A stretch of 64,000 bases of DNA from an uncultured Propionimicrobium sp. (GCA_946221385.1 CAMIGX010000006.1:82562-146561), one strand, 5' to 3'; shown: positions 1 to 9,306, numbered from the stretch's first letter. Numbers and translations are program-made. The notes: generated from the letters alone by a model not told the origin.

Positions 1-49
1 CCCGGGTAAACTGGGCAGCGACATCAGTCATCTAGGAAAGGTCACAAAA

Positions 50-1339
50 GTGGCATTTGTAGAGAGCATTTTGGCTCGTGAGATTCTTGATTCGCGCGGC
101 AACCCCACCGTCGAGGTCGAGTGCCTGCTTGATGACGGCACCCTCGAGATCGCGGGTGTTCCGTCCGGCGCTTCGACTGGCGCCTTCGAGGCCGTCGAAC
201 TGCGTGACGGCGACAAGTCCCGTTACGGCGGCAAGGGCGTCCTGAAGGCCGTCGAGAACATCAACGAGGTCATCGTCCGCGAGGTGCTGGACTGGGACGC
301 CACTGACCAGCGCGGCCTGGACCAGGCCATGATCGAGCTGGACGGCACCGAGAACAAGGGCAAGCTGGGCGCCAACGCGATCCTCGGCGTTTCGCTGGCC
401 GTTGCGCGCGCGCAAGCTGCGTCCGCTGAACTGTCACTGTTCAAGTACATCGGTGGCCCGACCGCCAACCTGCTGCCCGTCCCGATGATGAACATCCTCA
501 ATGGTGGCTCGCACGCTGACTCCAACGTCGACATCCAGGAGTTCATGATCGCCCCGATCGGTGCGGAGAGCTTCGCTGACGCAATGCAGATGGGCGCCGA
601 GGTCTACCACGCGCTGAAGAAGGTTCTCAAGGACCGCGGCCTGGCTACCGGCCTGGGTGACGAGGGCGGCTTCGCGCCGAACCTGGAGTCCAACCGTGAG
701 GCCCTCGACCTGATCGAGGAGGCCATCAAGGCCGCCGGCTACAAGCCCGGCAAGGATGTCGCGCTGGCGCTCGACGTCGCTGCTTCGGAGTTCTACGAAG
801 ACGGCAAGTACCAGTTCGAGGGTGCTGCCAAGTCCAGCGCCGAAATGATCGAATACTACGAGCAGCTAGTCAACGACTACCCGCTGGTCTCGATCGAAGA
901 CCCGTTGAACGAAGAGGACTGGGACGGCTGGGTCGCGATGAGCGAGCGTCTTGGCGATCGCGTGCAGCTGGTCGGTGACGACCTGTTCGTCACCAACGTC
1001 AAGCGCCTGCAGAAGGGCATCGACACCAAGGCTGCTAACGCGCTGCTGGTGAAGGTCAACCAGATCGGCTCGCTGACCGAGACCATCGATGCGGTCAACC
1101 TGGCCCATCGCAATGGCTTCTCGACCATGATGAGCCACCGTTCCGGCGAGACCGAGGACACCACCATCGCCGACCTGGCCGTCGCGCTGAGCTGCGGCCA
1201 GATCAAGTCGGGTGCCCCAGCTCGCGGCGAGCGCGTCGCCAAGTACAACCAGCTGATCCGCATCGAGCAGGAGCTGGATGAGGCCGCTGTCTACGCTGGC
1301 GCCGGCGCTTTCCCGCGTTTCGACGCCGACAAGTGGTGA
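50..1339 (+). CDS. eno: Enolase (phosphopyruvate hydratase)
   Basis: Cytosolic glycolytic enzyme interconverting 2-phosphoglycerate and phosphoenolpyruvate. The 429-residue length is normal for bacterial enolase. Visible family motifs are the N-terminal ASTGAFEAVELRD loop (about residues 41-53), GDEGGFAP near residue 205, the LLVKVNQIG strand carrying the catalytic lysine, and the C-terminal SHRSGETEDT loop near residue 362. The start is GTG at 50, 9 bases after a GAAAGG ribosome site. In many Actinobacteria eno is directly followed by divIC; here about 20 kb of propanediol and kinase genes lie between them. A strong terminator follows, so it is transcribed separately from the convergent pdu arm. 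Confidence 0.98.
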   Translation: MAFVESILAREILDSRGNPTVEVECLLDDGTLEIAGVPSGASTGAFEAVELRDGDKSRYGGKGVLKAVENINEVIVREVLDWDATDQRGLDQAMIELDGTENKGKLGANAILGVSLAVARAQAASAELSLFKYIGGPTANLLPVPMMNILNGGSHADSNVDIQEFMIAPIGAESFADAMQMGAEVYHALKKVLKDRGLATGLGDEGGFAPNLESNREALDLIEEAIKAAGYKPGKDVALALDVAASEFYEDGKYQFEGAAKSSAEMIEYYEQLVNDYPLVSIEDPLNEEDWDGWVAMSERLGDRVQLVGDDLFVTNVKRLQKGIDTKAANALLVKVNQIGSLTETIDAVNLAHRNGFSTMMSHRSGETEDTTIADLAVALSCGQIKSGAPARGERVAKYNQLIRIEQELDEAAVYAGAGAFPRFDADKW

Positions 1340-1365
1340 GCCTGAAACGCTGATTTAGCGAATGT

Positions 1366-1397
1366 CGGGTGGGGCGAAATGCCCCACCCGATTTTTT
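1366..1397 (+). terminator. Rho-independent terminator of eno
   Basis: A perfect stem of GGGTGGGGC and GCCCCACCC with a five-base loop, followed by G-A-TTTTTT. It lies 27 bases after the eno stop and separates eno from the convergent pduQ. Confidence 0.93.
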
Positions 1398-1588
1398 ATG
1401 CATGTAGGTCAGCTGCCTGCACCGATGTTCAGCGTCACATCGTGTCTATCAGTAGCACAGTGCATGCGCTTGCTCCAGGGCACATCCCGGCCTAGCAGCG
1501 GGGTTGAGTTTTCGCTATTGACGGCGCTGCCGTGCCACAAATGTGACGACGCGAGCCGCTGCGCCTAGGCAATCAGCAGGCAGCTGAT

Positions 1589-2692
1589 TCAGATCGCGGC
1601 GAGCAAGATATTGACTAGATCCTGTTCGCTGACCTTCGCAGGGTTGTCCTGAGTTAGCGGATCAGCGATCGCCATGGCTGCGATCTGGCTAGCTCGGCTG
1701 GTAATTTCAGCGCGATCAATGCCAGCCTCGGAAAGCCGCTCCGGCACGTCCAGGCTGCTGCGCAGTTGTTCGATCTTCGAAATCAGCGAGGTGACCGCCG
1801 CCTTGCCTTGCACACCAGGATTCAACCGACGAGCGAGCTTGCCGTAGCGTTCGGCGGCCCGCGGCGAATGTTCGGCGTTATAGGCGATCACTCTGGTCAG
1901 CAAGAGCGCGTTGAGCCGGCCGTGCGCTACGTGGAAGTGCCCGCCGATCGCGTGCGCCAGACTGTGCGTGATGCCCAGCCCCGAGTTGTCGAAAGCGACC
2001 GCTGCCATGCAGGCTGCGTCATGCATGTCGGCCCGGGCCGCCAGGTCTTCGCCGCGCGCATAGCAGGTCGGCAAGTTGGCGAAGATCATATCGAAAGCCT
2101 TTTCGGCCAGCGCGTCAGAGAAATCATTGGCGCTATTGCTGACGTTGGCCTCGATGGCGTGGGTCAACGCGTCCAAGCCGGAATCAGCGGTGATCTTCTT
2201 GGGCAAGCTCGCCACGACTTGTGGATCCAAAATGGCGACCTTGGGCACCAATTGTTCGTCCGACAAAGGAACTTTCAATTCCCGTTCAGCGTCAGTGATG
2301 ACGGCAAAGGACGTCATTTCCGAGCCAGATCCGCTGGTGCTGGGGATCGCGATGAGACCGTCTGGGGCGCCTTTACCTTGCTCGAGCGCAATGAGGTGCA
2401 TGGCCTTTGCGGCGTCCATCACCGAGCCGCCGCCGTAAGCGATGACGACCTCCGGTTGGCAGGTCAGATAGGCCTGCACGCCGCTAGCGACGACATTGAC
2501 GTTCGGGTCAGCTGGCACGTCTTTAAAGACGTTGTAGTTGCTGCCGATGAGGGCTGCGATCTTGTCGCACACCGGAGTCTTCGAGAGGAAGTCGTCGGTG
2601 ACGACGAAGACATTGCGGTTGTGGTAAATCTGCAGCCAATCCAGGGCATTTTCACCCATGACGATCTTGGTGCCGACGCGGAATTCAAACAT
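1589..2692 (-). CDS. pduQ: Iron-dependent 1-propanol dehydrogenase, PduQ-like
   Basis: Group III iron-containing alcohol dehydrogenase of 367 residues. In PDU microcompartments PduQ reduces propionaldehyde to 1-propanol and regenerates NAD+ for PduP. The nucleotide-binding motif GGGSVMDAAKAMHLI lies near residue 90, and the histidine-rich iron site HSLAHAIGGHFHVAHG near residue 258. I place the start at ATG 2692, which overlaps the pocR stop as TAATG and implies translational coupling; an upstream GTG at 2704 would add four residues. It is the last gene of the leftward arm pduU-pduV-pocR-pduQ. Substrate identity is inferred from context, since the fold alone does not distinguish 1-propanol from ethanol dehydrogenases. 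Confidence 0.9.
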   Translation of the reverse strand: MFEFRVGTKIVMGENALDWLQIYHNRNVFVVTDDFLSKTPVCDKIAALIGSNYNVFKDVPADPNVNVVASGVQAYLTCQPEVVIAYGGGSVMDAAKAMHLIALEQGKGAPDGLIAIPSTSGSGSEMTSFAVITDAERELKVPLSDEQLVPKVAILDPQVVASLPKKITADSGLDALTHAIEANVSNSANDFSDALAEKAFDMIFANLPTCYARGEDLAARADMHDAACMAAVAFDNSGLGITHSLAHAIGGHFHVAHGRLNALLLTRVIAYNAEHSPRAAERYGKLARRLNPGVQGKAAVTSLISKIEQLRSSLDVPERLSEAGIDRAEITSRASQIAAMAIADPLTQDNPAKVSEQDLVNILLAAI

Positions 2693-4128
2693 TATTTCGC
2701 ACATCCATTCTGCGCCGCGACCTCGGCGCGATAATCGCTGGGCGTAATACCAAATTCGCGTTTAAATGCCCGCGAGAAGTAATTGAGCGGTTGGAATTTC
2801 AAACTATTTGCGATCCGCGCAATTGGCTGATCGGTCTGCGCGAGCAGGAATTTGGCTCGTTCCATGCGCTTGAAAGTTACGAATTGATTGAAACTAATGC
2901 CGACCGTGTCACGGAAACGTCGTGCGAAATGTGATTCTGAGCAGGACAAATAGTCAGCAGCCTGCGCCACCGTCAGGAAACTAGTTGGATCCTTATGAAT
3001 TTCTTGAATCAGGCTCTCAATGCTGCGATCCCGCTGTCCGGGGGTCGGAGTGCGGGCTTCATGCAGCGTGATGACTAATTTTTCGACATAGAGCTGTGCT
3101 GCATAGCGGTTCAGATAATCACGTCGCGTCGAATGCTGAGTGCCGATTAATTCGACCAATCTAGACAGCGCTGATTTGTAATGGTCGGAGGCGATTTGGG
3201 TCAGCAGATCTTCTAACGGTTGCAGTTGAGCTGGTGTCACCTTCTGAATCCAACGCGGCATCAGCCGATCCAGATAGTCACTGGCGATCTCCAGGTTTGC
3301 GCCGAGGTTTGCGTCTTGCAGGTTGTCGAGCCAAGGCTGCGGGTTGAGCGCCGGATCACCGAACTCGGGTTCTTGGGCTTGCTCGACTGAGACCACATGC
3401 TTGGTAGCGAGCCCAGCTAGCTGCAGCGGAGTGATCGGCAGCTGATCGAGGTGGCTGAAATCGCGGCTCGCCGCGTCCGGCTCTTGAGCAGACTTGGCAG
3501 CCGGCTTCGACGTCAACGGCAGCTCGTCACCGCTTTGCAGGCCAGAACGCAAGGTCGGACCGACGATCAATTGCTTTTGATTGAAGGCAGCACTGCTAGC
3601 GGCTTCAATTAGGCGGCTGGCCGCTCGTTCCAACGCAGCCATGGTGACGATCGGCAATTGAGCGAGCAGATCTGTGGCAGTGGCCTGTTTATCAGAGTCA
3701 AAATTCGTGAGTTGGGTAATTTTTCCCAACTGCTGTTCTGAATTACCGAGTCGGACCTGACCGGCTAATAGCGCGCCGACATATTGCGGACCATTTTCGC
3801 CCTGATAGAAGATCGGAACCGAGAAATCGACTGCGCCAGAATGGCATCGATAGACCAAGGTGGCGCCCTTTAGTGCAGCTTGAATGCCGCCATTGGCGTC
3901 ACATGCTTGGCAGCGTTGCCTAAAAGTCGGATCACGACGCAAAAATTGACAAAGCGGGGTAAATCCGCTGGGGCCGGTGACGGGAATGCCGAGCGAATCG
4001 ACGGTAATGACTGCCATTCCGGTTTCAGCCACGAATTCGTCTTGCAATTCTTGCAGTCTGTCGACGTCGAGCAGCAATCTCAGATCGAGCAGATCGGAGG
4101 TCTGCGGCTGGAGAAAGGCCGTCGTCAT
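2692..4128 (-). CDS. pocR: PocR-type AraC-family activator of the pdu locus
   Basis: Transcription factor of 478 residues. The N-terminal part (about residues 12-180) matches the PocR sensory domain, including a C-x2-C pair in QRCQACDANGG and VYRCHSGAVDFSVPI. The C-terminal 100 residues are an AraC double helix-turn-helix (SLIQEIHKDPTSFLTVAQAA onward, ending SDYRAEV). In enteric bacteria PocR senses 1,2-propanediol and activates pdu and cob genes. Here the gene sits inside the leftward pdu arm: its ATG overlaps the pduV stop as ATGA and its own stop overlaps pduQ. A middle region of about 190 residues has no obvious domain. Autoregulation together with the arm is an inference from position. 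Confidence 0.92.
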   Translation of the reverse strand: MTTAFLQPQTSDLLDLRLLLDVDRLQELQDEFVAETGMAVITVDSLGIPVTGPSGFTPLCQFLRRDPTFRQRCQACDANGGIQAALKGATLVYRCHSGAVDFSVPIFYQGENGPQYVGALLAGQVRLGNSEQQLGKITQLTNFDSDKQATATDLLAQLPIVTMAALERAASRLIEAASSAAFNQKQLIVGPTLRSGLQSGDELPLTSKPAAKSAQEPDAASRDFSHLDQLPITPLQLAGLATKHVVSVEQAQEPEFGDPALNPQPWLDNLQDANLGANLEIASDYLDRLMPRWIQKVTPAQLQPLEDLLTQIASDHYKSALSRLVELIGTQHSTRRDYLNRYAAQLYVEKLVITLHEARTPTPGQRDRSIESLIQEIHKDPTSFLTVAQAADYLSCSESHFARRFRDTVGISFNQFVTFKRMERAKFLLAQTDQPIARIANSLKFQPLNYFSRAFKREFGITPSDYRAEVAAQNGCAK

Positions 4129-4607
4129 GATGTCACCGCCAGCTGCGAATCGGCAGAATTCGTCCGCTTCAATGCTTCTCGCAATTCGTTCACGCCTTGG
4201 CCATGCAGGGCGTCGACTTCGAAAATTTCCTCAGCGCCGGCCTGTTCAAGCTTCGCCCGAGCAGCCGCAATTTGAGCCTCGTTGGCTAGATCAATGTGAG
4301 TCAGTACGCCGAGAGTGGGCTTATTGAAAAATGTAGAAATGCCCGGTGGCATTCGAATCTGGTCGTCGCTGGCGTCGACTACCAGCAGCACCTTTTCGAC
4401 GTCATAGGAGACCAGCTGGAGCGCAAAACGCATCCGACCATGCTCGAGATATTCACCCGGCGAATCCACCAGCCAGGAGTCGACGATCGTGGTTTGGGTC
4501 TTGGCGTAGTCGACTGGCTGGCCGAGTAGTTGTTGGCGCAGCGTGGTCTTACCGGCCCCGATGTTGCCAACCAACAGGGTCGTGTAAAAATCCTCGCTCG
4601 CGTTCAT
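4125..4607 (-). CDS. pduV: PduV/EutP-family small GTPase
   Basis: A 160-residue P-loop GTPase-like protein with Walker A motif GNIGAGKTT at about residues 14-22. Its guanine-specificity position reads T-H-I-D rather than the canonical N-K-x-D, as is common in EutP/PduV. In enteric Pdu systems PduV associates with the outside of the compartment and is linked to its movement or positioning. Here the gene lies 9 bases downstream of pduU and its stop overlaps the pocR start, so it is part of the leftward arm. Nucleotide hydrolysis is not proven by sequence. Confidence 0.88.
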   Translation of the reverse strand: MNASEDFYTTLLVGNIGAGKTTLRQQLLGQPVDYAKTQTTIVDSWLVDSPGEYLEHGRMRFALQLVSYDVEKVLLVVDASDDQIRMPPGISTFFNKPTLGVLTHIDLANEAQIAAARAKLEQAGAEEIFEVDALHGQGVNELREALKRTNSADSQLAVTS

Positions 4608-4616
4608 TGTTTAGCT

Positions 4617-4967
4617 CTAGGTCCTGGTGATCTTGGTGGTGGAGAAAGCGAGCACCTCGGCGAGCACAGAATTGATGCCGGCCACCGACTGCTCAATCGC
4701 TGCCAGCTGGCCGACCAGCACCAAGCTGCCCGAGAAGCGGTCGACGAAGCCCAGTTCGACGTCGGCGACCTTCGTCGCCACATCCGCGGCGATGATGGCT
4801 GTCTCGCCAGGGGTCAGCGTCAGTACCGCGATTGCGCCACGTTGTTTGGTCGTCAGGCCGATCTTTCCGTACAGCTCCTCGTCAGGCGCGGCGATGATGT
4901 GCGCCAGCGTCACCTGCTTGCCAGGTACAAATTCCTGGATGATGCGCTGTTTTTCTGAGCTTTCCAC
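4617..4967 (-). CDS. pduU: Microcompartment shell protein PduU
   Basis: Circularly permuted BMC-domain shell protein of the PduU/EutS group. The reading frame is open up to 5066, but I choose GTG at 4967, which gives 116 residues, the same length as enteric PduU, and begins ESSEKQRIIQEFVPGKQVT. A run of seven G bases just upstream can act as ribosome site. Family features are the N-terminal IQEFVPGKQVTLAHIIA strand and the C-terminal FSTTKITRT. PduU hexamers cap one pore face with a small beta-barrel. First gene of the leftward arm, divergent from pduA. Confidence 0.93.
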   Translation of the reverse strand: MESSEKQRIIQEFVPGKQVTLAHIIAAPDEELYGKIGLTTKQRGAIAVLTLTPGETAIIAADVATKVADVELGFVDRFSGSLVLVGQLAAIEQSVAGINSVLAEVLAFSTTKITRT

Positions 4968-5172
4968 TGCACCCCCCCGGGCGTCGACCGTCGACTTAGA
5001 CGAGCCCCTTTGGCACCACATCGGCGTGGTTTCAAGCCACGTTATCAATCCCATTCCAAGGCCCAACAGGTAGGTGATCGGATTGTGTAACTAGTCCATC
5101 GAATCCTGTATTTCAAAACTCTTAATCTGGAGTGCGAGGCGACAAAGACGCGCCGTGGACGAGGGAGTCAAC
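4968..5172. promoter_or_regulatory. Divergent control region between pduU and pduA
   Basis: About 205 bases separate the two pdu arms and must hold both promoters, presumably with PocR sites. Visible structure includes a near-palindromic GTCGACCGTCGAC at 4983-4995 and a CGTGG/CCACG hairpin at 5025-5041. I see no convincing cobalamin riboswitch. The pduA ribosome site GAGGGAG lies at 5161-5167. Confidence 0.6.
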
Positions 5173-5448
5173 ATGCAAGAAGCCTTGGGAATGATTGAGA
5201 CCAAGGGATTTGTAGGCGCCGTTGAGGCTGCCGATGCAATGGTCAAATCTGCGAATGTCACGCTGGTCGGTACCGAAAAGATCGGTGCTGGTTTCGTGAC
5301 TGTCATGGTTCGTGGTGACGTCGGTGCGGTCAAGGCCGCTGTGGACGCTGGTTCAGCTGCTGCTGCCCGCGTCGGCGAGCTGATCAGCCAGCACGTCATT
5401 CCGCGGCCCCACAACGACGTCAATGGCCTGTTGCCGTCCGGAAACTGA
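5173..5448 (+). CDS. pduA: Microcompartment hexameric shell protein PduA
   Basis: Single BMC-domain shell protein of 91 residues beginning MQEALGMIETKGF, very similar in length and sequence to enteric PduA. ATG 5173 is preferred over an in-frame GTG at 5155 because GAGGGAG lies 5 bases before it. PduA hexamers tile the facets of the compartment and their central pores admit 1,2-propanediol while retarding propionaldehyde. First gene of the rightward operon. It is closely related to the second hexamer PduJ encoded at 12,130. Confidence 0.96.
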   Translation: MQEALGMIETKGFVGAVEAADAMVKSANVTLVGTEKIGAGFVTVMVRGDVGAVKAAVDAGSAAAARVGELISQHVIPRPHNDVNGLLPSGN

Positions 5449-5467
5449 GGCTTGAAAGGAAACGGAT

Positions 5468-6253
5468 ATGTCAGAGCAACTGGTCGACAAAGTCATGGCT
5501 GAGGTCATGCAAAAGCTAGGTGGCGCAGCCACTCAGCAAACTCCAAGCGCTGCCGCAGGCACTGCTCCTGGGCTGACTGAATTCGTCGGCACCGGCGAAG
5601 GCGACACCATCGGCTTGGTGATCGCTAACGTCGATTCGAAGCTGCACGAGCAAATGAAGCTCGCTAAGCCGTACCGCTCGATCGGTATCATCGGCTCGCG
5701 CACCGGCGCTGGCCCGCAGATCTTCGCCGCCGACGAAGCCGTCAAGGCCACCAACTCCGAGGTGCTGCTCATCGAGCTGCCGCGCGACACCAAGGGTGGC
5801 GCTGGTCACGGCGTGCTCATCATCTTCGGCGCTGATGACGTCTCCGACGCTCGCCGCGCCGTCGAGGTCACCTTGGCCAACCTGGACCGCACCTTCGGCG
5901 ATGTCTGGGGCAATGACGCCGGTCACCTCGAATTCCAGTACACCGCGCGCGCCTCGTTCGCCCTCGAAATGGCCTTCGGCGCCCCACTGGGCAAGAGCTT
6001 CGGCATCACCGTCGGTGCACCGTCGCCGATCGGTTTGATCATGGCCGATACCGCGGTCAAGACCTCGAATGTCGACATCGTCTCCTACGCGACCCCGACT
6101 AGCGGTCAAAGCTTCTCTAATGAGGTGACCATGGGCATCAGCGGTGACTCCGGCGCTGTGCGTCAGGCCATTGTCGCCGCCCGCGAGGTCGGCCGTCAGC
6201 TGCTGGGTGCTTTGGGTGCCGAGCCGGCTTCGACTAAAGAGCCCTACATTTAA
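5468..6253 (+). CDS. pduB: Tandem-BMC trimeric shell protein PduB
   Basis: Shell protein of 261 residues with two fused BMC domains that trimerize into a pseudohexamer. The N-terminal 18 residues (SEQLVDKVMAEVMQKLG) form an amphipathic helix like that of full-length PduB, which tethers cargo to the shell. A Q/P/A-rich linker follows, then the first BMC domain from about residue 35. ATG 5468 follows a GAAAGG ribosome site and lies 19 bases after pduA. I see no obvious internal start for a shorter PduB' form. Confidence 0.95.
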   Translation: MSEQLVDKVMAEVMQKLGGAATQQTPSAAAGTAPGLTEFVGTGEGDTIGLVIANVDSKLHEQMKLAKPYRSIGIIGSRTGAGPQIFAADEAVKATNSEVLLIELPRDTKGGAGHGVLIIFGADDVSDARRAVEVTLANLDRTFGDVWGNDAGHLEFQYTARASFALEMAFGAPLGKSFGITVGAPSPIGLIMADTAVKTSNVDIVSYATPTSGQSFSNEVTMGISGDSGAVRQAIVAAREVGRQLLGALGAEPASTKEPYI

Positions 6254-6259
6254 AGACCC

Positions 6260-6316
6260 TCAGCCGGCATAGCCGCTGACTGAAAAGTCCGATAAGGCCA
6301 CGCTTAACTGCAGTGG
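6260..6316 (+). promoter_or_regulatory. Two small hairpins in the pduB-pduC gap
   Basis: TCAGC...GCTGA with inner GGC/GCC pairing at 6260-6279, and CCAC/GTGG at 6298-6316. Neither is followed by a T run, so they look like RNA processing or mRNA-stabilizing structures between shell and enzyme genes rather than full terminators. The pduC ribosome site AGAGGA follows at about 6350. Confidence 0.45.
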
Positions 6317-6361
6317 TCTGTGCCCAGTACACCCTAATTACTTGAAAAAGAGGACGGATCT

Positions 6362-8023
6362 ATGAGATCAAAGCGTTTTGAGGTGCTCGACGCCCGTCCA
6401 GTCAACCAGGACGGATTCGTCACCGAATGGCCGGACGTCGGCCTTGTGGCGATGGACGGGCCGAACGACCCGAAACCGTCTATCACGATCAAAGACGGCA
6501 AGATCGTCGAAATGGACGGCAAACAGCGGTCCGAATTCGACATGATCGACACCTTCATCGCGAACTACGCGATTGATCTTGAGTTGGCTGAAAAGGCGAT
6601 GGCCACCGACTCCAAGCAGATCGCACACATGCTGTGTGACGTTAACGTCAAGCGCGAAGAGGTGCTGAAGTACACCCTCGGTTTGACTCCCGCCAAGCTG
6701 GCTGACGTCGCCAACCAGATGACGGTCGTCGAAATGATGATGGGCGTCACTAAGATGCGGGCGCGCAAGTCGCCGGCAAACCAGTGTCACGTCACAAACT
6801 TGACTGACAACCCAGTGCTCATCGCAGCCGACGGCGCTGAGGCGGCATTGCGTGGCTTCGCAGAAATGGAATCCACCAACGGCGTTGCCCGGTTCGCGCC
6901 GTTCAACGCGATGGCCCTATTGGTCGGCGGCCAGGCTTCACGCCCCGGCGTGCTCTCGCAGTGCTCCGCAGAAGAAGCTGTCGAGCTCAACCTCGGCATG
7001 CGCGGTCTGACCGCTTATGCCGAGACCGTGTCGGTCTATGGAACTGAAGACGTCTTCATGGACGGTGACGACACTCCCTGGTCGAAGGGCTTCCTGGCCT
7101 CCTGCTACGCCTCGCGCGGCGTCAAGATGCGCTTCACCTCTGGCACCGGTTCAGAAGTTCAGATGGGCTTCGCCGAAGGCAAGTCGATGCTCTACCTGGA
7201 AGCTCGCTGCTTGGGCGTCACCAAGGGTGGCGGCTCCCAGGGCACCCAGAATGGTTCAATTTCTTGCATCGGCGTGCCAGGCGCTGTACCGCAGGGTATC
7301 CGCGCGGTGTTGGGTGAAAACCTGATCGCCATGATGCTCGACCTGGAATGCGCGTCCGGTTCTGACCAGACCTTCTCGCACTCTGACCTGCGTCGTAGCC
7401 CGCGTACCTTCATGCAGTTCGTCGCAGGTACTGACTTCATCACCTCCGGCTATTCGGCAGTGCCGAACTACGACAATATGTTCGCTGGTTCGAACTGGGA
7501 CGCCGAAGACTTCGACGACTGGAACATTCTGCAGCGTGACATGCACGTCGACGGCGGTCTAGTTCCAGTCGAAGAAGAAGAGATCATCAAGGTCCGCAAT
7601 AAGGCCGCTCGTGCCCTACAAGGCGTTTTCAAGGAACTCGGCTTGACTCCGATCACTGACGAAGAGGTCGAGGCCGCTACTTACGCACACGGTTCGAAGG
7701 ACATGCCCAAGCGCAATGCGGTCGAAGACCTGAAGGCGGTATCGGAGTTCATGAAGCGCGGGACCACCGGCATTGACATCGTCAAGGCCCTGCACAAGGC
7801 CGGCCACGAGGACATCGCTCGTTCGGTGTTCACGATGCTCAAGATGCGTATCGCTGGTGACTGCTTGCAGACGTCGGCCGTCTTCGAGTCCGATTTCTCC
7901 GTCAACTCGGCGGTGAGCAATCCGAACGATTACCACGGTCCTGGTACCGGATATCAGATCCCAGAAGAGCTGTGGGAGAAGATCAAGCAGGTCCGTACCG
8001 CTATCAGCCCGCAAGATGTCTGA
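6362..8023 (+). CDS. pduC: B12-dependent propanediol dehydratase, large subunit PduC
   Basis: Large (alpha) subunit of adenosylcobalamin-dependent diol/glycerol dehydratase, converting 1,2-propanediol to propionaldehyde (and glycerol to 3-hydroxypropionaldehyde). The 553-residue length fits the family (about 554). It opens MRSKRFEVLDARPVNQDGFV and contains the TIM-barrel signatures QCHVTNLTDNPVLIAAD, the active-site stretch around MRFTSGTGSEVQMGF, and CASGSDQTFSHSDLRRSPRT. Ribosome site AGAGGA precedes the ATG. It forms an (alpha-beta-gamma)2 complex with PduD and PduE encoded next. Confidence 0.98.
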   Translation: MRSKRFEVLDARPVNQDGFVTEWPDVGLVAMDGPNDPKPSITIKDGKIVEMDGKQRSEFDMIDTFIANYAIDLELAEKAMATDSKQIAHMLCDVNVKREEVLKYTLGLTPAKLADVANQMTVVEMMMGVTKMRARKSPANQCHVTNLTDNPVLIAADGAEAALRGFAEMESTNGVARFAPFNAMALLVGGQASRPGVLSQCSAEEAVELNLGMRGLTAYAETVSVYGTEDVFMDGDDTPWSKGFLASCYASRGVKMRFTSGTGSEVQMGFAEGKSMLYLEARCLGVTKGGGSQGTQNGSISCIGVPGAVPQGIRAVLGENLIAMMLDLECASGSDQTFSHSDLRRSPRTFMQFVAGTDFITSGYSAVPNYDNMFAGSNWDAEDFDDWNILQRDMHVDGGLVPVEEEEIIKVRNKAARALQGVFKELGLTPITDEEVEAATYAHGSKDMPKRNAVEDLKAVSEFMKRGTTGIDIVKALHKAGHEDIARSVFTMLKMRIAGDCLQTSAVFESDFSVNSAVSNPNDYHGPGTGYQIPEELWEKIKQVRTAISPQDV

Positions 8024-8032
8024 GGTTGAATC

Positions 8033-8755
8033 ATGGATCCACAAGAACTCAAGAAAATTATTGAAGCGGTAGTTTCCGAACTGACGCAGTCCGGCTCGGG
8101 TGACGCAGGCTGGGGTTCCTCGGCTGGCGCTAACGAACAGACCACTAGGCCACGTCAATATGACAATGGTCCTACGCCTGGCGCGACGGTATCGGCCGGC
8201 GACAAGGGCACCTTGAAGCTGACCGAAACCGGCCCGATGGAACGCGGCACCGATCCCAAGGAAGTCGTAATCGTTCTGTCACCGGCGTTCAGCACCGAAA
8301 TCTTCGAGACGATCATCGGCATTCCGCACGCTGACGTCATCCGCGAAATCTGCGCGGGCATCGAAGAAGAAGGTTTGAACTATCGCATCGGCAAGCACTA
8401 TCACAGTGCAGACGTCGCATTCTGCGCCCACGAAGCTGCCAAGCTGTCGGGTTCAGGCATCGGCATCGGCATCCAGTCGCGTGGCACCTCGGTCATTCAC
8501 CAAAAGGACCTAGACCCGCTGAACAACCTCGAGCTGTTCCCGCAGGCCCCGCTGATCGACCTGGACGTCTTCCGCGCAATGGGCAAGAACGCTGCGCTAT
8601 ACGCCAAGGGTGAATCGCCCAGCCCGGTGCCTACCGCTAACGACCAGATGGCGCGTCCGAAGTATCAGGCCAAGGCCGCCTTGTTGCACAACAAGGAGAC
8701 CCGTCTGACTGATCAGAAGAAGCGCACTCAGGCCCTCAAGGTCGAATTCAACTAG
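8033..8755 (+). CDS. pduD: Propanediol dehydratase, medium subunit PduD
   Basis: Medium (beta) subunit that holds the cobalamin cofactor with PduC. It is 240 residues, slightly longer than enteric PduD. The first 18 residues (DPQELKKIIEAVVSELT) are an amphipathic helix matching the encapsulation peptide known in PduD, followed by a G/S-rich linker to about residue 50. The core begins near LTETGPMERGTDPKEVVIVL. It starts 10 bases after pduC with GAGGTT as ribosome site. Confidence 0.96.
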   Translation: MDPQELKKIIEAVVSELTQSGSGDAGWGSSAGANEQTTRPRQYDNGPTPGATVSAGDKGTLKLTETGPMERGTDPKEVVIVLSPAFSTEIFETIIGIPHADVIREICAGIEEEGLNYRIGKHYHSADVAFCAHEAAKLSGSGIGIGIQSRGTSVIHQKDLDPLNNLELFPQAPLIDLDVFRAMGKNAALYAKGESPSPVPTANDQMARPKYQAKAALLHNKETRLTDQKKRTQALKVEFN

Positions 8756-8761
8756 GAGACA

Positions 8762-9301
8762 ATGATGACCGACCAAGAAGAGCTCATCCGCAAGATCATG
8801 AGCGAGGTCATGGCTGATCTCGCTAAGGACAACGTCTCGTTCGCTAAGAACAGCGCGCCGAGCCGTCCGACCAATAGCGGCGGCGGCAAGGTGTCCGTCG
8901 CTGATTACCCGTTGGCCGAACAGCGCCCCGATCTGGTCATCAGCCAGTCGGGCAAGCGGTTCGACGAAATCACTTACGAGGACGTCGTTTCCGGCAAGCT
9001 TGGCCCCAACGACTTCCGTATCTCTAAGGAGACCTTGGAGATGCAGGCTCAAGTCGCTGAGGCTGCAGGTCGTGCGCCACTGGCGGGCAACTTGCGTCGC
9101 GCTGCCGAGCTGACCGCTGTTCCTGACGAGCGGCTGCTGCAGATCTACAACGCGCTGCGTCCTTACCGTTCCAGCAAGCAAGAACTGCTGGACATCGCTA
9201 ACGAGCTGGAGAACCAGTTCGACGCGAAGGTCGCTGCTGACTGGGTCCGCGAAGCTGCTGACGTCTACGAACAGCGTGGTCGACTGCGTCGCGAAGACTG
9301 A
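8762..9301 (+). CDS. pduE: Propanediol dehydratase, small subunit PduE
   Basis: Small (gamma) subunit of 179 residues. The N-terminus (TDQEELIRKIMSEVMADLA) is again an encapsulation-peptide-like helix. The conserved DYPLAEQRPDLV and the C-terminal YEQRGRLRRED match the family. Two consecutive ATG codons at 8762 and 8765 could serve as start after AGGAGA. The gene lies 7 bases after pduD and is followed by a large hairpin that separates the structural enzyme from the reactivase genes. Confidence 0.96.
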   Translation: MMTDQEELIRKIMSEVMADLAKDNVSFAKNSAPSRPTNSGGGKVSVADYPLAEQRPDLVISQSGKRFDEITYEDVVSGKLGPNDFRISKETLEMQAQVAEAAGRAPLAGNLRRAAELTAVPDERLLQIYNALRPYRSSKQELLDIANELENQFDAKVAADWVREAADVYEQRGRLRRED

Positions 9302-9306
9302 TTCGA

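Noticed and set aside
4968..5172. Cobalamin riboswitch upstream of pduA
   Set aside because: I could not find the B12 box or the characteristic core; PocR in the locus explains regulation better.
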